A stretch of DNA of 64,000 nt from JACCYJ01 sp038198775 (GCA_038198775.1 JBBPZV010000038.1:62001-126000); one strand, 5' to 3'; shown: positions 7,786 through 16,891, numbered from the stretch's first letter. Numbers and translations: made by a program. Notes: generated by a model from the letters alone, not told the origin.

Positions 7786-9900
7786 ATGGTCGCCGCCGAA
7801 CCCGCCCCCGCCGAGGAGACCCCGTCGTTTCCCCGGTTGTCCGCCCGCACCCAGCGCTTCACGCTCGGTGTCCCCCGAGCGCTGTCGGTCTCCCCCGACG
7901 GGAACCGGGTGCTCTTCGTCCGCACGCCGTCCGGCACCTCGCGCACCGCGGCGCTGTGGGCGTACGACCTGGACGGCGGCGCCGAACGCCTCGTCGCCGA
8001 CCCGGCCGAGCTGCTCGGCGACGCCGGCGAGCAGCTGAGCGCACAGGAGCTGGCCCGCCGAGAGCGCACCCGGGAGTCCGGTGCCGGGATCGTGTCGTAC
8101 GCCACCGACGAGGCGTTCGCGACGGCGGTCTTCGGATTGTCAGGGGGTGCCTGGGTCGTCGACGTCGCCGACGGCGGCCCGGCCCGGGAGCTGCCGACCG
8201 CCGGGGCGGTGATCGACCCGCGCCTCGACCCCACTGGTCGCTACGTGGCGTACGCCGCCGACGGTGCGCTGCGCGTCGTCGGCGCCGACGGCAGCGCCGA
8301 GCGATCGCTGGCCGAGCCGGACGGCGATGAGGTGGTCTGGGGCCAGGCGGAGTTCGTGGCCGCCGAGGACATGGACCGCCACCGCGGCTACTGGTGGGCC
8401 CCGGACGGCGAGTCGCTGCTGGTCGAGCGCTACGACGACGCCCACGTGCAGGTGTGGTACGTCGCCGACCCCGCTAACCCGGAGCGCGAGCCGGTGGCCC
8501 ACCGCTACCCGGCCGCCGGAACCGCCGACGCCGACGTCACCTTGTGGGTGGTGCGCCTCGACGGCACCCGGACGCAGGTCGAGTGGGACCGGGTGGCGTA
8601 CCCGTACTTCACCCGGGCGTCGTGGACCGGGTACGGGGGCCCGCTGGTGCAGGTCATGAGCCGCGACCAGCGGACGGCGCAGGTGCTCGCCGTCGACGCC
8701 GGCTCCGGTGCCACGGTGCTGGTGCGCGAGCTGCGCGACGAGACGTGGCTCGACCTGGTCGACGGCGCGCCGGCGTACGGCCCGGGCGGCCGGCTGGTGA
8801 CGTGCGAGGACAGCGCGGACACCAAGCGGGTCTGCGTCGACGGTGAGCCGATCAGCCCGGTCGGGCTCCAGGTGCGCGGCGTGGTGGGCATCGACGACAA
8901 CGGCGTACTCGCCGCGGCGTCGGCGGAACCAACCGAGCTGCAGCTGGTCCGGGTCGGCTGGGACGGCTCGGTGGACGAGCTGACCTCCGGCGCGGCGGTG
9001 CACACCGGGGAGTCCGGAGGGGGCACCACCGTGGTCACCCGGGGCGCCCTGGACGCCGACGGGGTGCGGGTGCAGGTGCTCCGCGACGGAGCCGAACCGG
9101 TCGAGCTGGCAAACCACCAGGTGTACGCGGGGTTCCGGCCGCGAGTGAGGCTGCTGCGTTCTGGCGAGCGCGACCTGCGGACCGCCGTGCTCTTCCCCCG
9201 CGACCACGAGCCGGGGGCGCGCCGGCTGCCGGTGCTGATGTACCCGTACGGCGGGCCGCACGCGCAGATGGTGGTCGCCGCCTCGCGGGCGTTCCTGGAG
9301 CCGCAGTGGCTGGCCGACCAGGGGTTCTGCGTCGTGGTCGCCGACGGGCGGGGGACGCCGGGGCGAGGGCCGGCGTGGGACCGTTCGGTGCGCGACGTCA
9401 TCGCCGAGGTGACCCTCGCCGACCAGGTCGACGCGCTGGGGGCGGTGGCGGCGGAGTACCCCGACGACGTCGACTCCTCGCGGGTCGGCATCACCGGCTG
9501 GTCGTACGGCGGCTACCTGGCGGCGCTGGCGGTGCTGGCCCGCCCGGACGTGTTCCACGCCGCCGTGGCGGGCGCTCCGGTCACCGACTGGCGGCTCTAC
9601 GACACCTTCTACACCGAGCGCTACGTCGGGCACCCCGACCAGCAGCCGGAGGTGTACGAGTCCACCTCGCTGCTGCCCCTGGCGCCACGGCTGGAGCGGC
9701 CGCTGATGATCATCCACGGCATGGTCGACGACAACGTCGTGGTGGCGCACTCGCTGCGGCTGTCCTCGGCGCTGCTGGCTGCCGGACGACCGCACACGGT
9801 GCTGCCGCTGACCGGCGTCACGCACATGACGCCGCAGGAGGTTGTCGCGGAGAACCTCGCGCTGCTGCGCGTGGACTTCCTGCGTACGGCGCTTGGCTGA
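7786..9900 (+). CDS. S9 family prolyl oligopeptidase (dipeptidyl peptidase IV-like)
   Basis: The 704-aa serine peptidase has an N-terminal beta-propeller (DPP IV N-terminal type, about 1-450) and a C-terminal alpha/beta-hydrolase domain. The catalytic triad is Ser573 in GWSYGG, Asp648/649 in HGMVDDNV and His680 in GVTHMTP. DPP IV-type features include QAEFVAAEDMDRHRGYWW (Glu pair that binds the substrate N-terminus) and PVLMYPYGGPHAQ. It likely removes N-terminal Xaa-Pro dipeptides; no signal peptide is seen, so it acts in the cytoplasm. In-frame ATGs exist at 7777 and 7786. A CAAGAT box at -13 to -8 favours 7786. Confidence 0.9.
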   Translation: MVAAEPAPAEETPSFPRLSARTQRFTLGVPRALSVSPDGNRVLFVRTPSGTSRTAALWAYDLDGGAERLVADPAELLGDAGEQLSAQELARRERTRESGAGIVSYATDEAFATAVFGLSGGAWVVDVADGGPARELPTAGAVIDPRLDPTGRYVAYAADGALRVVGADGSAERSLAEPDGDEVVWGQAEFVAAEDMDRHRGYWWAPDGESLLVERYDDAHVQVWYVADPANPEREPVAHRYPAAGTADADVTLWVVRLDGTRTQVEWDRVAYPYFTRASWTGYGGPLVQVMSRDQRTAQVLAVDAGSGATVLVRELRDETWLDLVDGAPAYGPGGRLVTCEDSADTKRVCVDGEPISPVGLQVRGVVGIDDNGVLAAASAEPTELQLVRVGWDGSVDELTSGAAVHTGESGGGTTVVTRGALDADGVRVQVLRDGAEPVELANHQVYAGFRPRVRLLRSGERDLRTAVLFPRDHEPGARRLPVLMYPYGGPHAQMVVAASRAFLEPQWLADQGFCVVVADGRGTPGRGPAWDRSVRDVIAEVTLADQVDALGAVAAEYPDDVDSSRVGITGWSYGGYLAALAVLARPDVFHAAVAGAPVTDWRLYDTFYTERYVGHPDQQPEVYESTSLLPLAPRLERPLMIIHGMVDDNVVVAHSLRLSSALLAAGRPHTVLPLTGVTHMTPQEVVAENLALLRVDFLRTALG

Positions 9901-9924
9901 ACGGTCCGGACGCCCAGAGCCGGC

Positions 9925-10365
9925 TCAGGCTTCTGCCTGGGTCAGGAGCGCGAGGGCTCGCCGGGCGGCCTCGCGCACGCGAAGCACCGGGTCGTCGCGA
10001 AGGGCGGCTGCAGCGTCGAACGTGTCGCCGAGCAGGTGCCGCGCGACCACCTTGAGCCCCATCTCCCGTACTCGCCACGATTCGTCATCCAGTGCGGCCA
10101 GGATGGCGTTCGTCGCGGAGTCGTCCCACGCCCACAGCAGGCCTCGCGCGCCCCACACCCGAAACCAGTAGCGGTCGTCGTGTTCGGCGCCGTCGAAGAA
10201 CTTGTCCGCAGCCGGTCCGCCGAGCGCGCGGATCAACGAGCCGTCGACAGATTCCCCGCGCACCAGTCGGGCGCATCCCTCGATGACTTCGCGGCGGCCG
10301 CGGCGGCCGCATTCGGCCTCGATACTCTGCCGCGGGCTCAACGACCAGACCGAACGACCGGGCAC
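9925..10365 (-). CDS. HEAT-repeat protein
   Basis: The about 146-aa protein has helical repeats in its C-terminal half: WGARGLLWAWDDSATNAILAAL, then DESWRVREMGLKVVARHL and DPVLRVREAARRALALL. These resemble PBS-lyase/HEAT units and suggest a protein-binding scaffold. The N-terminal SIEAECGRRGRREVIEGC is conserved in actinobacterial relatives. The start is uncertain: the GTG at 10365 and a TTG at 10341 are both possible, and the frame is open to 10506. It is convergent with the S9 peptidase. Confidence 0.65.
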   Translation of the reverse strand: MPGRSVWSLSPRQSIEAECGRRGRREVIEGCARLVRGESVDGSLIRALGGPAADKFFDGAEHDDRYWFRVWGARGLLWAWDDSATNAILAALDDESWRVREMGLKVVARHLLGDTFDAAAALRDDPVLRVREAARRALALLTQAEA

Positions 10366-10533
10366 GCGCCCATCATCGCGCTGGCCTGACCGTTGGCAGA
10401 CCGGTGGGCCGGCTCCAGCTGTTGCCTTCGCTCTTGGCTGAAGAGCTCCGGTGAGCTGCCGGGTCGCCACCTGCGGCGCCGGTAGCTCGTTGAGCAGCGA
10501 GCGCATCCTGGGTCACCGCGACGCCGACCGCAG

Positions 10534-10887
10534 ATGACGCTGGTCGTCGACGCGTCCGTGGTCGTCGCCACCCTCGTCGATTCCGGTCCCACGGGCAGGT
10601 GGGCCGGGTCGGTGGTCGAGTCCTGCGAGTTGACCGCGCCGCACCTGATGCCGGTCGAGGTGGCGAACGTCCTGCGCCGGGCCGCCGCCGCCGGCGAAAT
10701 CTCGGCCGACGTCGGCCCCCTTGCCCATAGTGACCTGCTCTGGGAGCTCCGGGCCAATCTCAGCGCCTACGACGCCTGATACGTCGCCCTGGCGGAGTCC
10801 CTTGACGCTGGACTGGCCACGCTGGACGTACGACTGCGGCGAGCACCCGACGTCCGGTGCGAGATCATGGCTGCGCCTGCTCACTAG
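10534..10887 (+). pseudogene. vapC: VapC-type PIN-domain toxin broken by one in-frame TGA
   Basis: The frame encodes a PIN RNase: VVDASVVVATLV (first Asp), PVEVANVLRRA (Glu), LSAYDA (third Asp), then TGA at 10777-10779, then YVALAESLDAGLATLDVRLRRAP (fourth Asp) to a TAG at 10885-10887. In VapC proteins YDA is normally followed by Trp or another aromatic or small residue, so a TGG to TGA change would explain the break. Read through, the product would be about 117 aa, near family length. The truncated 81-aa product lacks the last acidic residue. I cannot see a clear VapB antitoxin in the 168 bp upstream, which may itself be decayed. Confidence 0.75.
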
Positions 10888-10951
10888 TGCACCAGCCGGT
10901 GATACTTGACGGTCCAGGCAGAGGCAACGCGTCTGACGGGGAGGTGGTCCG

Positions 10952-11426
10952 GTGCCTGACCGGGTGATCGCTGACCCGATCCTGAACGGCCCGTACGACG
11001 AGCCAGCGCTGCACTTCCGCTTCGGCGACGACGGGATCACCGACGAGGTGGTGAAGGCGCGCCGCCCCTCGGCGTACTTCGTACCGGTCCCGCGGCCACG
11101 CAAGCGCGCCGCTCAGCTCGAGCTACCCGAGCTCACTGCCGACCAGATCGAGGTAAACCGGCAGGTCAACGACGTACGGGAGCGGGTCGCGCTGTGGCGC
11201 AAGGACAACTACGCCGGAGCCTCGCCGACGTCTCGGCGGCTCCTCGAGCACTGGGCGACCCGCAGCGCGACACCGCATCCTGTTCTGCCAGCGCGAAGCC
11301 GCGACCGCGGTCTACCTGACCGAGGTCGCGGCGCGCTCCGGGGCGACCTGGATCGACACCGCGCTCGAGCGGCTGAACGCCGAGCACAACGACGCATGCG
11401 CAGGTGCCACTCGTGCAAGTGCGTGA
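10952..11426 (+). pseudogene. 5' remnant of a type III-like restriction/helicase gene (BPTD_3080-like)
   Basis: From the GTG at 10952 the frame reads PDRVIADPILNGPYDEPALH, FRFGDDGITDEVVKARRPSA and SRRLLEHW. This is the N-terminus of a large DEAD-box restriction endonuclease family. Near 11255-11275 the homologous reading shifts frame: RILFCQREAATAVYLTEVAA and RSGATWIDTALERLNAEHND continue in another frame from 11274 to a TGA at 11424. Two single-base losses (in 'gcgac' and 'gacacc') would explain the shift. The helicase domain of the family (many hundred residues) is missing, so this is a dead fragment. Confidence 0.7.
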
Positions 11427-11525
11427 TGTCTCAGAGCGACGCTCAACTCCCTCAAAGCACATGCCGCAGCGGCGTTTGGCTCGCCAGGATGATCAGCGGT
11501 GTTCTCGAGATCAGGGACAACTTTC

Positions 11526-11654
11526 ACGGTCTACGACGCGGCGTACATCGTCTTGGCACAAGCACTGGAGGCGCCGCTGGTCACCGCGTACGCCAAGCTC
11601 GGCGACGCCGGCAAGATGGGCGTCGACGTACGGGTCGTCCAGCCTTGCCTGTAG
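11526..11654 (+). pseudogene. 3' fragment of a second VapC-type PIN toxin
   Basis: The frame from 11526 reads TVYDAAYIVLAQALEAPLVT, then a short tail ending at TAG 11652-11654. This is the C-terminal third of a PIN RNase (YDA Asp, ALEAPLVT); the last acidic position of the family reads AYAKL, so even this Asp seems lost. No N-terminal half is present upstream; the preceding 100 bp do not match a toxin gene. Together with the two pseudogenes before it, it marks a recombination scar. Confidence 0.65.
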
Positions 11655-11666
11655 CGGAACCGCGAT

Positions 11667-11685
11667 CGCCCCTCAAAAGAGGGCG
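11667..11685. terminator. Possible hairpin terminator downstream of the HNH gene
   Basis: The sequence cgcccctc-aaaa-gagggcg can form a stem of about 7 bp with one bulge and a 4-nt loop, 22 bp past the HNH stop on the minus strand. There is no clear T-tract, so this is tentative. Confidence 0.3.
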
Positions 11686-11707
11686 TCCGAGACCCTCGCC
11701 GACGGGA

Positions 11708-12955
11708 CTAGGCAGCGTCGCCCTCTCGGTTCTCCTCGCCGGCTGGGTCGGTGGCCCAGCCTTCGACATGTAACGGGTCGTCGACTCGGGTGTAGGTGTG
11801 CCCGGTGGGAGTCGTCACGCTGACCTGAGGTCCGTCCCGGCTGGTGGAGAACCCGGCGTGGGTCTTGGCTCGGTGTTGTCGGCGGCATTCCGGGTCCAGG
11901 TTCCACCCGGCGGTCTCGCCGTCGGGGACCGGGACGTGGTGGTCGTGGTCGCAGCCGGTGGCGGGCACGGTGCAGGTGGGGAACACGCAGGTCCCGGCGC
12001 GGAAGTCCAGCGCCCAACCGAGCTTGGTGGAGGGGAACCGGCCCTGCTCCGCCACGTCCAGCAGCTGCCCGGCCGGGTCGGTGAGCAGCCGGTAGAACAA
12101 CGTGCCGCGCTGGGTGGCCAGGTGCTCCACCACGGAAGCCGGGACGGTGCCGGACCGGTCGCTCAGCGCACCGGGGATCGCGGAGTCCCCGACCAGGCTG
12201 GTGATCGGTACGACGACCCCGATCGCGGTGGTGACAGCCGACCTCCCGTCACCGGTGCGGCCCAGCAGCAGGTCGAAGAACACGTCCGCGCGGCGCTGGT
12301 CCATGCTGCGGGGGTCGTCGGCGCCGCACGCGTACGCCAGGTCGGCGAGCCGCTGATCCGCCGCCGTCACGTCCAGGGTCGAGCCCACCGCGGTCAGCAG
12401 CCCGGTGCCGTCCAACCCTGGGCGGGCGGAGGCGTACCGCTCGCTGAGCGCGACGACGTGTCGTTGCTGGTGCAGCTCCGGTTCGGTGTAGGCGACGAAC
12501 CGCTCCAGCCACGACCGAAGCTGCTTGCCGGTCTTGCCGACCGCCTTGGCCACGACCTGTTCATCCAGCCGGGCCACCGAAACGTCGGCGACCAGCCGGC
12601 GCAGCGCCTTGTCGATCAGCCGCACCCGGTCCCGATCCAGATCACCGGCACACCAAGCGTCCCACACCGACGGCAGCCGAGACTGGATCCGGCGTGTCAT
12701 CGCCACCAGGCACTGCACCTCATACACCGACAGCTTCGTGGCCAGGCTCAGCTCGTCCGCCGCGAACTCCCCCGGCGCATGCCGCGGCTCCCGGCCGGCC
12801 GCGCGTACGGCGGCCAGCGCCTGCTTGTCGCTTGCCCGGCGGGCGTCGACAAACTCCACCAACTGCGCTGCGAGCCGCGCCTCCCCACGGGCCACTTCAC
12901 GGCGCTGCTCGAGTAGCTCGTCAAGCAGCCCAACCAGCTCGTCGGTCGCTCTCAT
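11708..12955 (-). CDS. DUF222/HNH endonuclease (13E12 repeat family)
   Basis: The 415-aa protein has the DUF222 helical domain (about residues 15-300), for example ELSLATKLSVYEVQCLV and GDLDRDRVRLIDKALR, and a C-terminal HNH nuclease domain. The HNH core reads CVFPTCTVPATGCDHDHHVP, then the Asn/His part GWNLDPECRRQHRAKTHAG. It contains the paired cysteines and metal His residues expected of an active site. Such genes are multicopy in many actinobacteria and resemble mycobacterial REP13E12 proteins; the role is not known and may be selfish. I used the ATG at 12955; the longer frame to 13111 reads through AT-richer intergenic sequence. Confidence 0.88.
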   Translation of the reverse strand: MRATDELVGLLDELLEQRREVARGEARLAAQLVEFVDARRASDKQALAAVRAAGREPRHAPGEFAADELSLATKLSVYEVQCLVAMTRRIQSRLPSVWDAWCAGDLDRDRVRLIDKALRRLVADVSVARLDEQVVAKAVGKTGKQLRSWLERFVAYTEPELHQQRHVVALSERYASARPGLDGTGLLTAVGSTLDVTAADQRLADLAYACGADDPRSMDQRRADVFFDLLLGRTGDGRSAVTTAIGVVVPITSLVGDSAIPGALSDRSGTVPASVVEHLATQRGTLFYRLLTDPAGQLLDVAEQGRFPSTKLGWALDFRAGTCVFPTCTVPATGCDHDHHVPVPDGETAGWNLDPECRRQHRAKTHAGFSTSRDGPQVSVTTPTGHTYTRVDDPLHVEGWATDPAGEENREGDAA

Positions 12956-13117
12956 GCCGTTATCACACCACCCGCCACCGACAATTCCCGGCCACAAATT
13001 CTGGTATTCCACGGAATGCTTCAAAAAATGTCCGGCACCGGCCCGACCGTGATTATCCGGTCGGTCGGAAAACCACGGGCCGGTGGATAAAGACGTGCCA
13101 CCGGACGCCAACGGCTC

Positions 13118-14554
13118 TCACTCCAGAACGCGGGGAGCGACGTAACGCACTTCCGCGGGTTCTCCTGGCCCTCCGCCGGGTTTGGAGGCGTACCGGCCTA
13201 TCCCGACGCAGGTGAACAACAGCGTCACCAAGTCATCCGGCTCGGCCAGCAGAGCAGGGACCTCCGAGTCGAGGAAGGTCATGCCGGACGCCGTTGCCCC
13301 CAGGGCGTACGCGGCCAGATGCAGTCGTCCCTCCACCAACCCGGCCGCAAGCTGCGCCTCCCGGTAGCCGTGGTCGTCGAGCGCGGCACCGGGGTCCGCC
13401 GAGATGACGACATAGGCGGCGTCGGCGCCCAGGTACTGGCCGAGGCAGATCCGCAGCAGCTCCTCGCGCAGGAGCCCCGATCGCAGCGGAGAGTCGAGGT
13501 CGGGCCACCGGTACACCCCAGGCGGCACGCCGTCGACGCCGTGCACCACCACCCAGTGCGGCACGTCGACGCCACGCATCGCGGCCTGCATCGGCCATTC
13601 GAGCAACGTACGTGGCAGCGTCGCGTCGGGATCCATCCGCCGCTGCGACCCTCGCCGCAGGATCACCTCGTCCAACGAGGGTGAGTCGGGCACCTCCGCG
13701 AGCGGGGGTGCTTCCGGCCACGGCGCTCCCAGCTCGCGACGCTCACCGGCGCGTTGGGCCTCGGTGCACAGCGGCAGCTCCACCGCCGGCAGTGCACCGG
13801 TCGCGGCCGGTCCCGACGGCTCGATGGCTGGGGCGCCGTCGCCGAACGACAACAGGGCGAGCGGGTACTCGTGGACGCCTTCGGCTCCGACGAGGTCCCG
13901 CACCGACGCATCGGGAAAGGTGGTACGCAGCCGAGCGCGGATCCCGATGCTCACCGATGCCGCCATCAACTGGGAGAGCAGGGTCCCGGCGTCCCAGTAC
14001 AGGTGCCGCCAGCCGCGTTCGGCGTACCGCCAGCCGGTCCGCCACGGCACGCCGGTGAGGACGAACGTGGTGACCTCTCCATCGGCGGCCGGACCCACGT
14101 GGACCAACCGGTGCTCGACCGGGTCGTACCAGTGCACCCCGTCCTCGACACCGGCGACGTCCCGAGTGCTCGCATACAGCTCGAGTGGATACCGGGCGCC
14201 GGCCGAGCCCGCTGCTCGGAACAACATCCGCTGACCGTTCCGCTGCAATGTGCGGACCACGCCGCCAGCCAGGAAGAGCAGCCGTCCCAGCTGCGCCGCA
14301 TCGACCCCCCGCGGCGGCCCGGACACGCCGGCGAGAACGGACGCGGCGCTCACATCGACGGCGGGAAGCGGGCGCGGCAGCACCGTCACCGGGAGCGTGC
14401 CCGGGTAGTCCTTGACCGGCGGCGGCAGCGTGCTCGGGTCGTTCGGCACCAGGTCGTGCCGCAGCCGCGGGTCGTCGGCCGGAACGTCCCATTCCCGACT
14501 CGGGTCGTACCGCGTCAGTCGGTGCAGCAGTCCGGCTCCGCTGTCAAAATCCAT
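13118..14554 (-). CDS. SagB/ThcOx-like oxidoreductase with two nitroreductase domains
   Basis: The 478-aa protein has two tandem nitroreductase-fold halves. The first (about 60-250) reads LGRLLFLAGGVVRT, then AGSAGARYPLELYAS, the signature of SagB-type FMN dehydrogenases. The second (about 300-470) reads ILRRGSQRRMDPDATLPRTL and LAAYALGATASGMTFLDSEV. SagB/ThcOx enzymes oxidise azolines to azoles in peptide natural products, but stand-alone two-domain copies also occur. No cyclodehydratase (YcaO) or precursor peptide gene is visible nearby, so the substrate is open. The start ATG at 14554 is 28 bp from the next gene upstream. Confidence 0.75.
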   Translation of the reverse strand: MDFDSGAGLLHRLTRYDPSREWDVPADDPRLRHDLVPNDPSTLPPPVKDYPGTLPVTVLPRPLPAVDVSAASVLAGVSGPPRGVDAAQLGRLLFLAGGVVRTLQRNGQRMLFRAAGSAGARYPLELYASTRDVAGVEDGVHWYDPVEHRLVHVGPAADGEVTTFVLTGVPWRTGWRYAERGWRHLYWDAGTLLSQLMAASVSIGIRARLRTTFPDASVRDLVGAEGVHEYPLALLSFGDGAPAIEPSGPAATGALPAVELPLCTEAQRAGERRELGAPWPEAPPLAEVPDSPSLDEVILRRGSQRRMDPDATLPRTLLEWPMQAAMRGVDVPHWVVVHGVDGVPPGVYRWPDLDSPLRSGLLREELLRICLGQYLGADAAYVVISADPGAALDDHGYREAQLAAGLVEGRLHLAAYALGATASGMTFLDSEVPALLAEPDDLVTLLFTCVGIGRYASKPGGGPGEPAEVRYVAPRVLE

Positions 14555-14582
14555 CCCAGCAGTCTGGCAGCCCGGTCCGCAG

Positions 14583-15695
14583 CTAAAGCTGCCGCCGAAG
14601 CGCCGGAAGCCGGGCCCGGAAGGACGCCGACTGTCGCGCCACCCGGTCGGCCACGCCGGTCGCGAGCAGGTTCCGCATGCCCGGATCCCCAGCCTCGGCG
14701 CCGGCACGGATTCGCTCTACCGCACCAGCGATGCGCCAGTCGACCGCGTCCAGGACGGCGACCGGGTCGGCTCCGTACGCCCCGCATATAAACCGCAACC
14801 GCTCGGCTGCCGGCGGAACGCCGATGTCGCGGTACAGCGGCACCGAGTTCCAGGCAGCGAACGCCACGTCGTCCAGCGGCCGGCCCGGCCCGGCGACGTC
14901 CCAGTCCAGGACCCCGCTGAGCCGCCCGGAGTCGGCTGCCCAGTTGTACGGCGCGAAGTCGTGGTGGCACACGATCTGCCCTTGCGCGAGCGGCGCGACC
15001 GAACTGCGCCACGGCAGCGTCGGGTCCGGCCGGAAGCCCGCCACCACGTCGTGGTAGCGCCGCAGCCACGCCATCGCCTCCGCCAGCAGCGACGGCTCCG
15101 CGATCCCGGCATCCGGGTCGAGCGTCTCCCCCGGCAGCCAGCTCAGAACCTCCCGGCCGCGCGCGTCACGGCCCAGCACCTGCGGCACCCGGTCCAGCCC
15201 GGCATCGCGGAGGTACGCCAGCAAGGCGTGGACCGCGGGCGTCCACGGACCCGTCGGCCGGCGTACCGTCGTCCCGACCCGCACCGCCCCGCCGACGTTG
15301 CCACCCGGCAGCCGCTCCCCGTCCAGCAGGCGCTCCCGCAGCACCGGTAGCAGCGGCAGGTCGGCGGGCAGCCACGGCACCTCCGCCAGCTCCTCCGGCC
15401 CAAGCCAGCGGATCGCGTCGTGTTCGTGCGGGACCGGCTCGCCCTCGGTGAGCACGCACTGGAAGACCTGCATGACCCACCCGGAGCCGAGGACCAGGTC
15501 GCCGAGCAGCCGGTCGACGACGCGCACCCCGCAGTCGAGCTCCTCACGCACCTCCCGTACGCAGGCCGCCTCGGCCGACTCCCCTCGGTCCAGCTTCCCG
15601 CCGGGCAGCTCCCACTGACCCGCCAACCGGGCCGGGTACGACCTCCGGGCCGCCAGCACCCGGCCGTGGCGGATCACCGCGGCTGCGGCCACCAT
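14583..15695 (-). CDS. Nudix hydrolase fused to an aminoglycoside-phosphotransferase-like kinase
   Basis: The 370-aa product joins two enzymes. Residues 1-130 are a MutT-like Nudix domain with the box GGKLDRGESAEAACVREVRE followed by EL; G33, E39, R47, E48, E51 and E52 are in place. Residues about 140-370 are a small APH-type kinase with HHDFAPYNW (catalytic Asp) and GVLDWDVAGPGRPLDDVAFA (metal Asp), the arrangement seen in fructosamine/choline-kinase-like proteins. The ATG at 15695 starts the Nudix domain exactly; a GTG at 15707 is an alternative. The first about 105 nt of this gene are duplicated at 16892-17021. Confidence 0.82.
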   Translation of the reverse strand: MVAAAAVIRHGRVLAARRSYPARLAGQWELPGGKLDRGESAEAACVREVREELDCGVRVVDRLLGDLVLGSGWVMQVFQCVLTEGEPVPHEHDAIRWLGPEELAEVPWLPADLPLLPVLRERLLDGERLPGGNVGGAVRVGTTVRRPTGPWTPAVHALLAYLRDAGLDRVPQVLGRDARGREVLSWLPGETLDPDAGIAEPSLLAEAMAWLRRYHDVVAGFRPDPTLPWRSSVAPLAQGQIVCHHDFAPYNWAADSGRLSGVLDWDVAGPGRPLDDVAFAAWNSVPLYRDIGVPPAAERLRFICGAYGADPVAVLDAVDWRIAGAVERIRAGAEAGDPGMRNLLATGVADRVARQSASFRARLPALRRQL

Positions 15696-15721
15696 CCGGC
15701 TGTTCACCGGCCGACACGCTA
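15591..15721. repeat. 130-bp direct repeat, copy A (5' end of the Nudix gene)
   Basis: Copy A covers the first part of the Nudix coding region and 26 bp upstream of its ATG. It is about 92% identical to copy B at 16892-17021, in the same orientation. The two copies flank the hydrolase gene at 15904-16860. Confidence 0.85.
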
Positions 15722-15903
15722 GCGGGCACAGCAGCCGCACGCCGGGGCGGCGGTGAGCGCGCCTACCGCGTCTGGAAGAAACGGGCGGCAGCAGTCGCCT
15801 CAGCAGAACCGGACGGGACGGCCCGTCACAGCCGCATCGAGCGGCCGGCCATGCCGGGTGGTGACCGTCGAGCAGCACGAGCCATGTCTGCGAAACTGGG
15901 CCG

Positions 15904-16860
15904 GTGGACCTGGCGACCTACCTCGACAACACCGGCCGCGCGGACCGCCTTTCCGGTGGCGTAGGCATGATCCCGGTACACACACCGTCCGGCGACTACC
16001 GGGTGTGGACCAAGCGAGTAGGCAACAATCCGCGGCTCAAGGTGCTTCTCCTCCACGGCGGACCGGGCGCGACCCACGAGTACCTCGAGCCCTGTGACGG
16101 CTGGCTACCGCAGGAGGGCATCGAGTACTACTACTACGACCAGCTCGGCTCCCACTACAGCGACCAGCCGGACAACCCCCCGCTGTGGGAGGTCGACCGC
16201 TTCGTCGATGAGGTGGAGCAGGTCCGCGTCGCGCTCGGTCTCTGCGCGGACGACTTCGTCCTCTACGGCCAGTCTTGGGGCGGCGCGCTGGCGATCGAGT
16301 ACGCGCTGGCGCACGGTGAGCACCTCAAGGGCCTGGTCATCTCGAACATGATGGCGAGCATTCCGGCCTATAACGAGTACGCCGAGACGGTGCTGATGCC
16401 GGGCATGGACCAGGCGGCGCTCGCGGAGATCAAGCGGCTGGAGGCCGCCGGCCGGACCGACGACCCGGCGTACGAGGCGCTGCTCATGGAGCACCACTAC
16501 GTCTTCCACGTGCTGCGGCTGCCGGTCGAGGAGTGGCCGGATCCTGTGACGCGCGCCTTCGCGCACATCAACCCCGCCGTCTACGTTCCGATGCAGGGGC
16601 CCAGCGAGCTCGGCGCCAGCGGCAAGCTGCTGCGCTGGGACCGGACCGCCGACCTCGGGCGGATTGCGGCCCCGACCCTGGTGATGGGCGCGGCGCACGA
16701 CACGATGGACCCGGCGCACCTGGCGTGGATGGCCGAACAGATTCCCGACGGCCGCTACCACCACTGTCCCGACGGCAGCCATCTGGCGATGGTCGACGAC
16801 CAGGAGACGTACTTCACCGGGCTGGTCGACTACCTGCACGACCTCGAGGCCCGTGGCTAG
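15904..16860 (+). CDS. pip: Proline iminopeptidase-like alpha/beta hydrolase
   Basis: The 318-aa S33-family hydrolase has the oxyanion sequence LLHGGPGATHEYLEP, the nucleophile elbow GQSWGG with Ser124, an acid in MGAAHDTMDP and His in PDGSHLAM. HGGPG and GQSWGG together are the hallmark of proline iminopeptidases, which release N-terminal proline; some relatives act on other amino-acid amides. The GTG at 15904 keeps the segment TYLDNTGRADRLSGGVGMIP, which I believe is conserved; an ATG at 15967 would drop it. The gene stands alone, opposite in direction to both neighbours, between two copies of a Nudix-gene fragment. Confidence 0.85.
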   Translation: MDLATYLDNTGRADRLSGGVGMIPVHTPSGDYRVWTKRVGNNPRLKVLLLHGGPGATHEYLEPCDGWLPQEGIEYYYYDQLGSHYSDQPDNPPLWEVDRFVDEVEQVRVALGLCADDFVLYGQSWGGALAIEYALAHGEHLKGLVISNMMASIPAYNEYAETVLMPGMDQAALAEIKRLEAAGRTDDPAYEALLMEHHYVFHVLRLPVEEWPDPVTRAFAHINPAVYVPMQGPSELGASGKLLRWDRTADLGRIAAPTLVMGAAHDTMDPAHLAWMAEQIPDGRYHHCPDGSHLAMVDDQETYFTGLVDYLHDLEARG

Positions 16861-16891
16861 GCAGGACAGGTTGTAGGGGAAGTTGAAGTTC

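Noticed and set aside
8140..9825. 561-codon minus-strand frame opposite the S9 peptidase
   Set aside because: Low-complexity Arg/His/Val text, and the opposite frame has the intact Ser-Asp-His triad.
11427..11525. Possible further gene between the restriction remnant and the second VapC tail
   Set aside because: Short frames on both strands without any recognisable domain and broken by stops.
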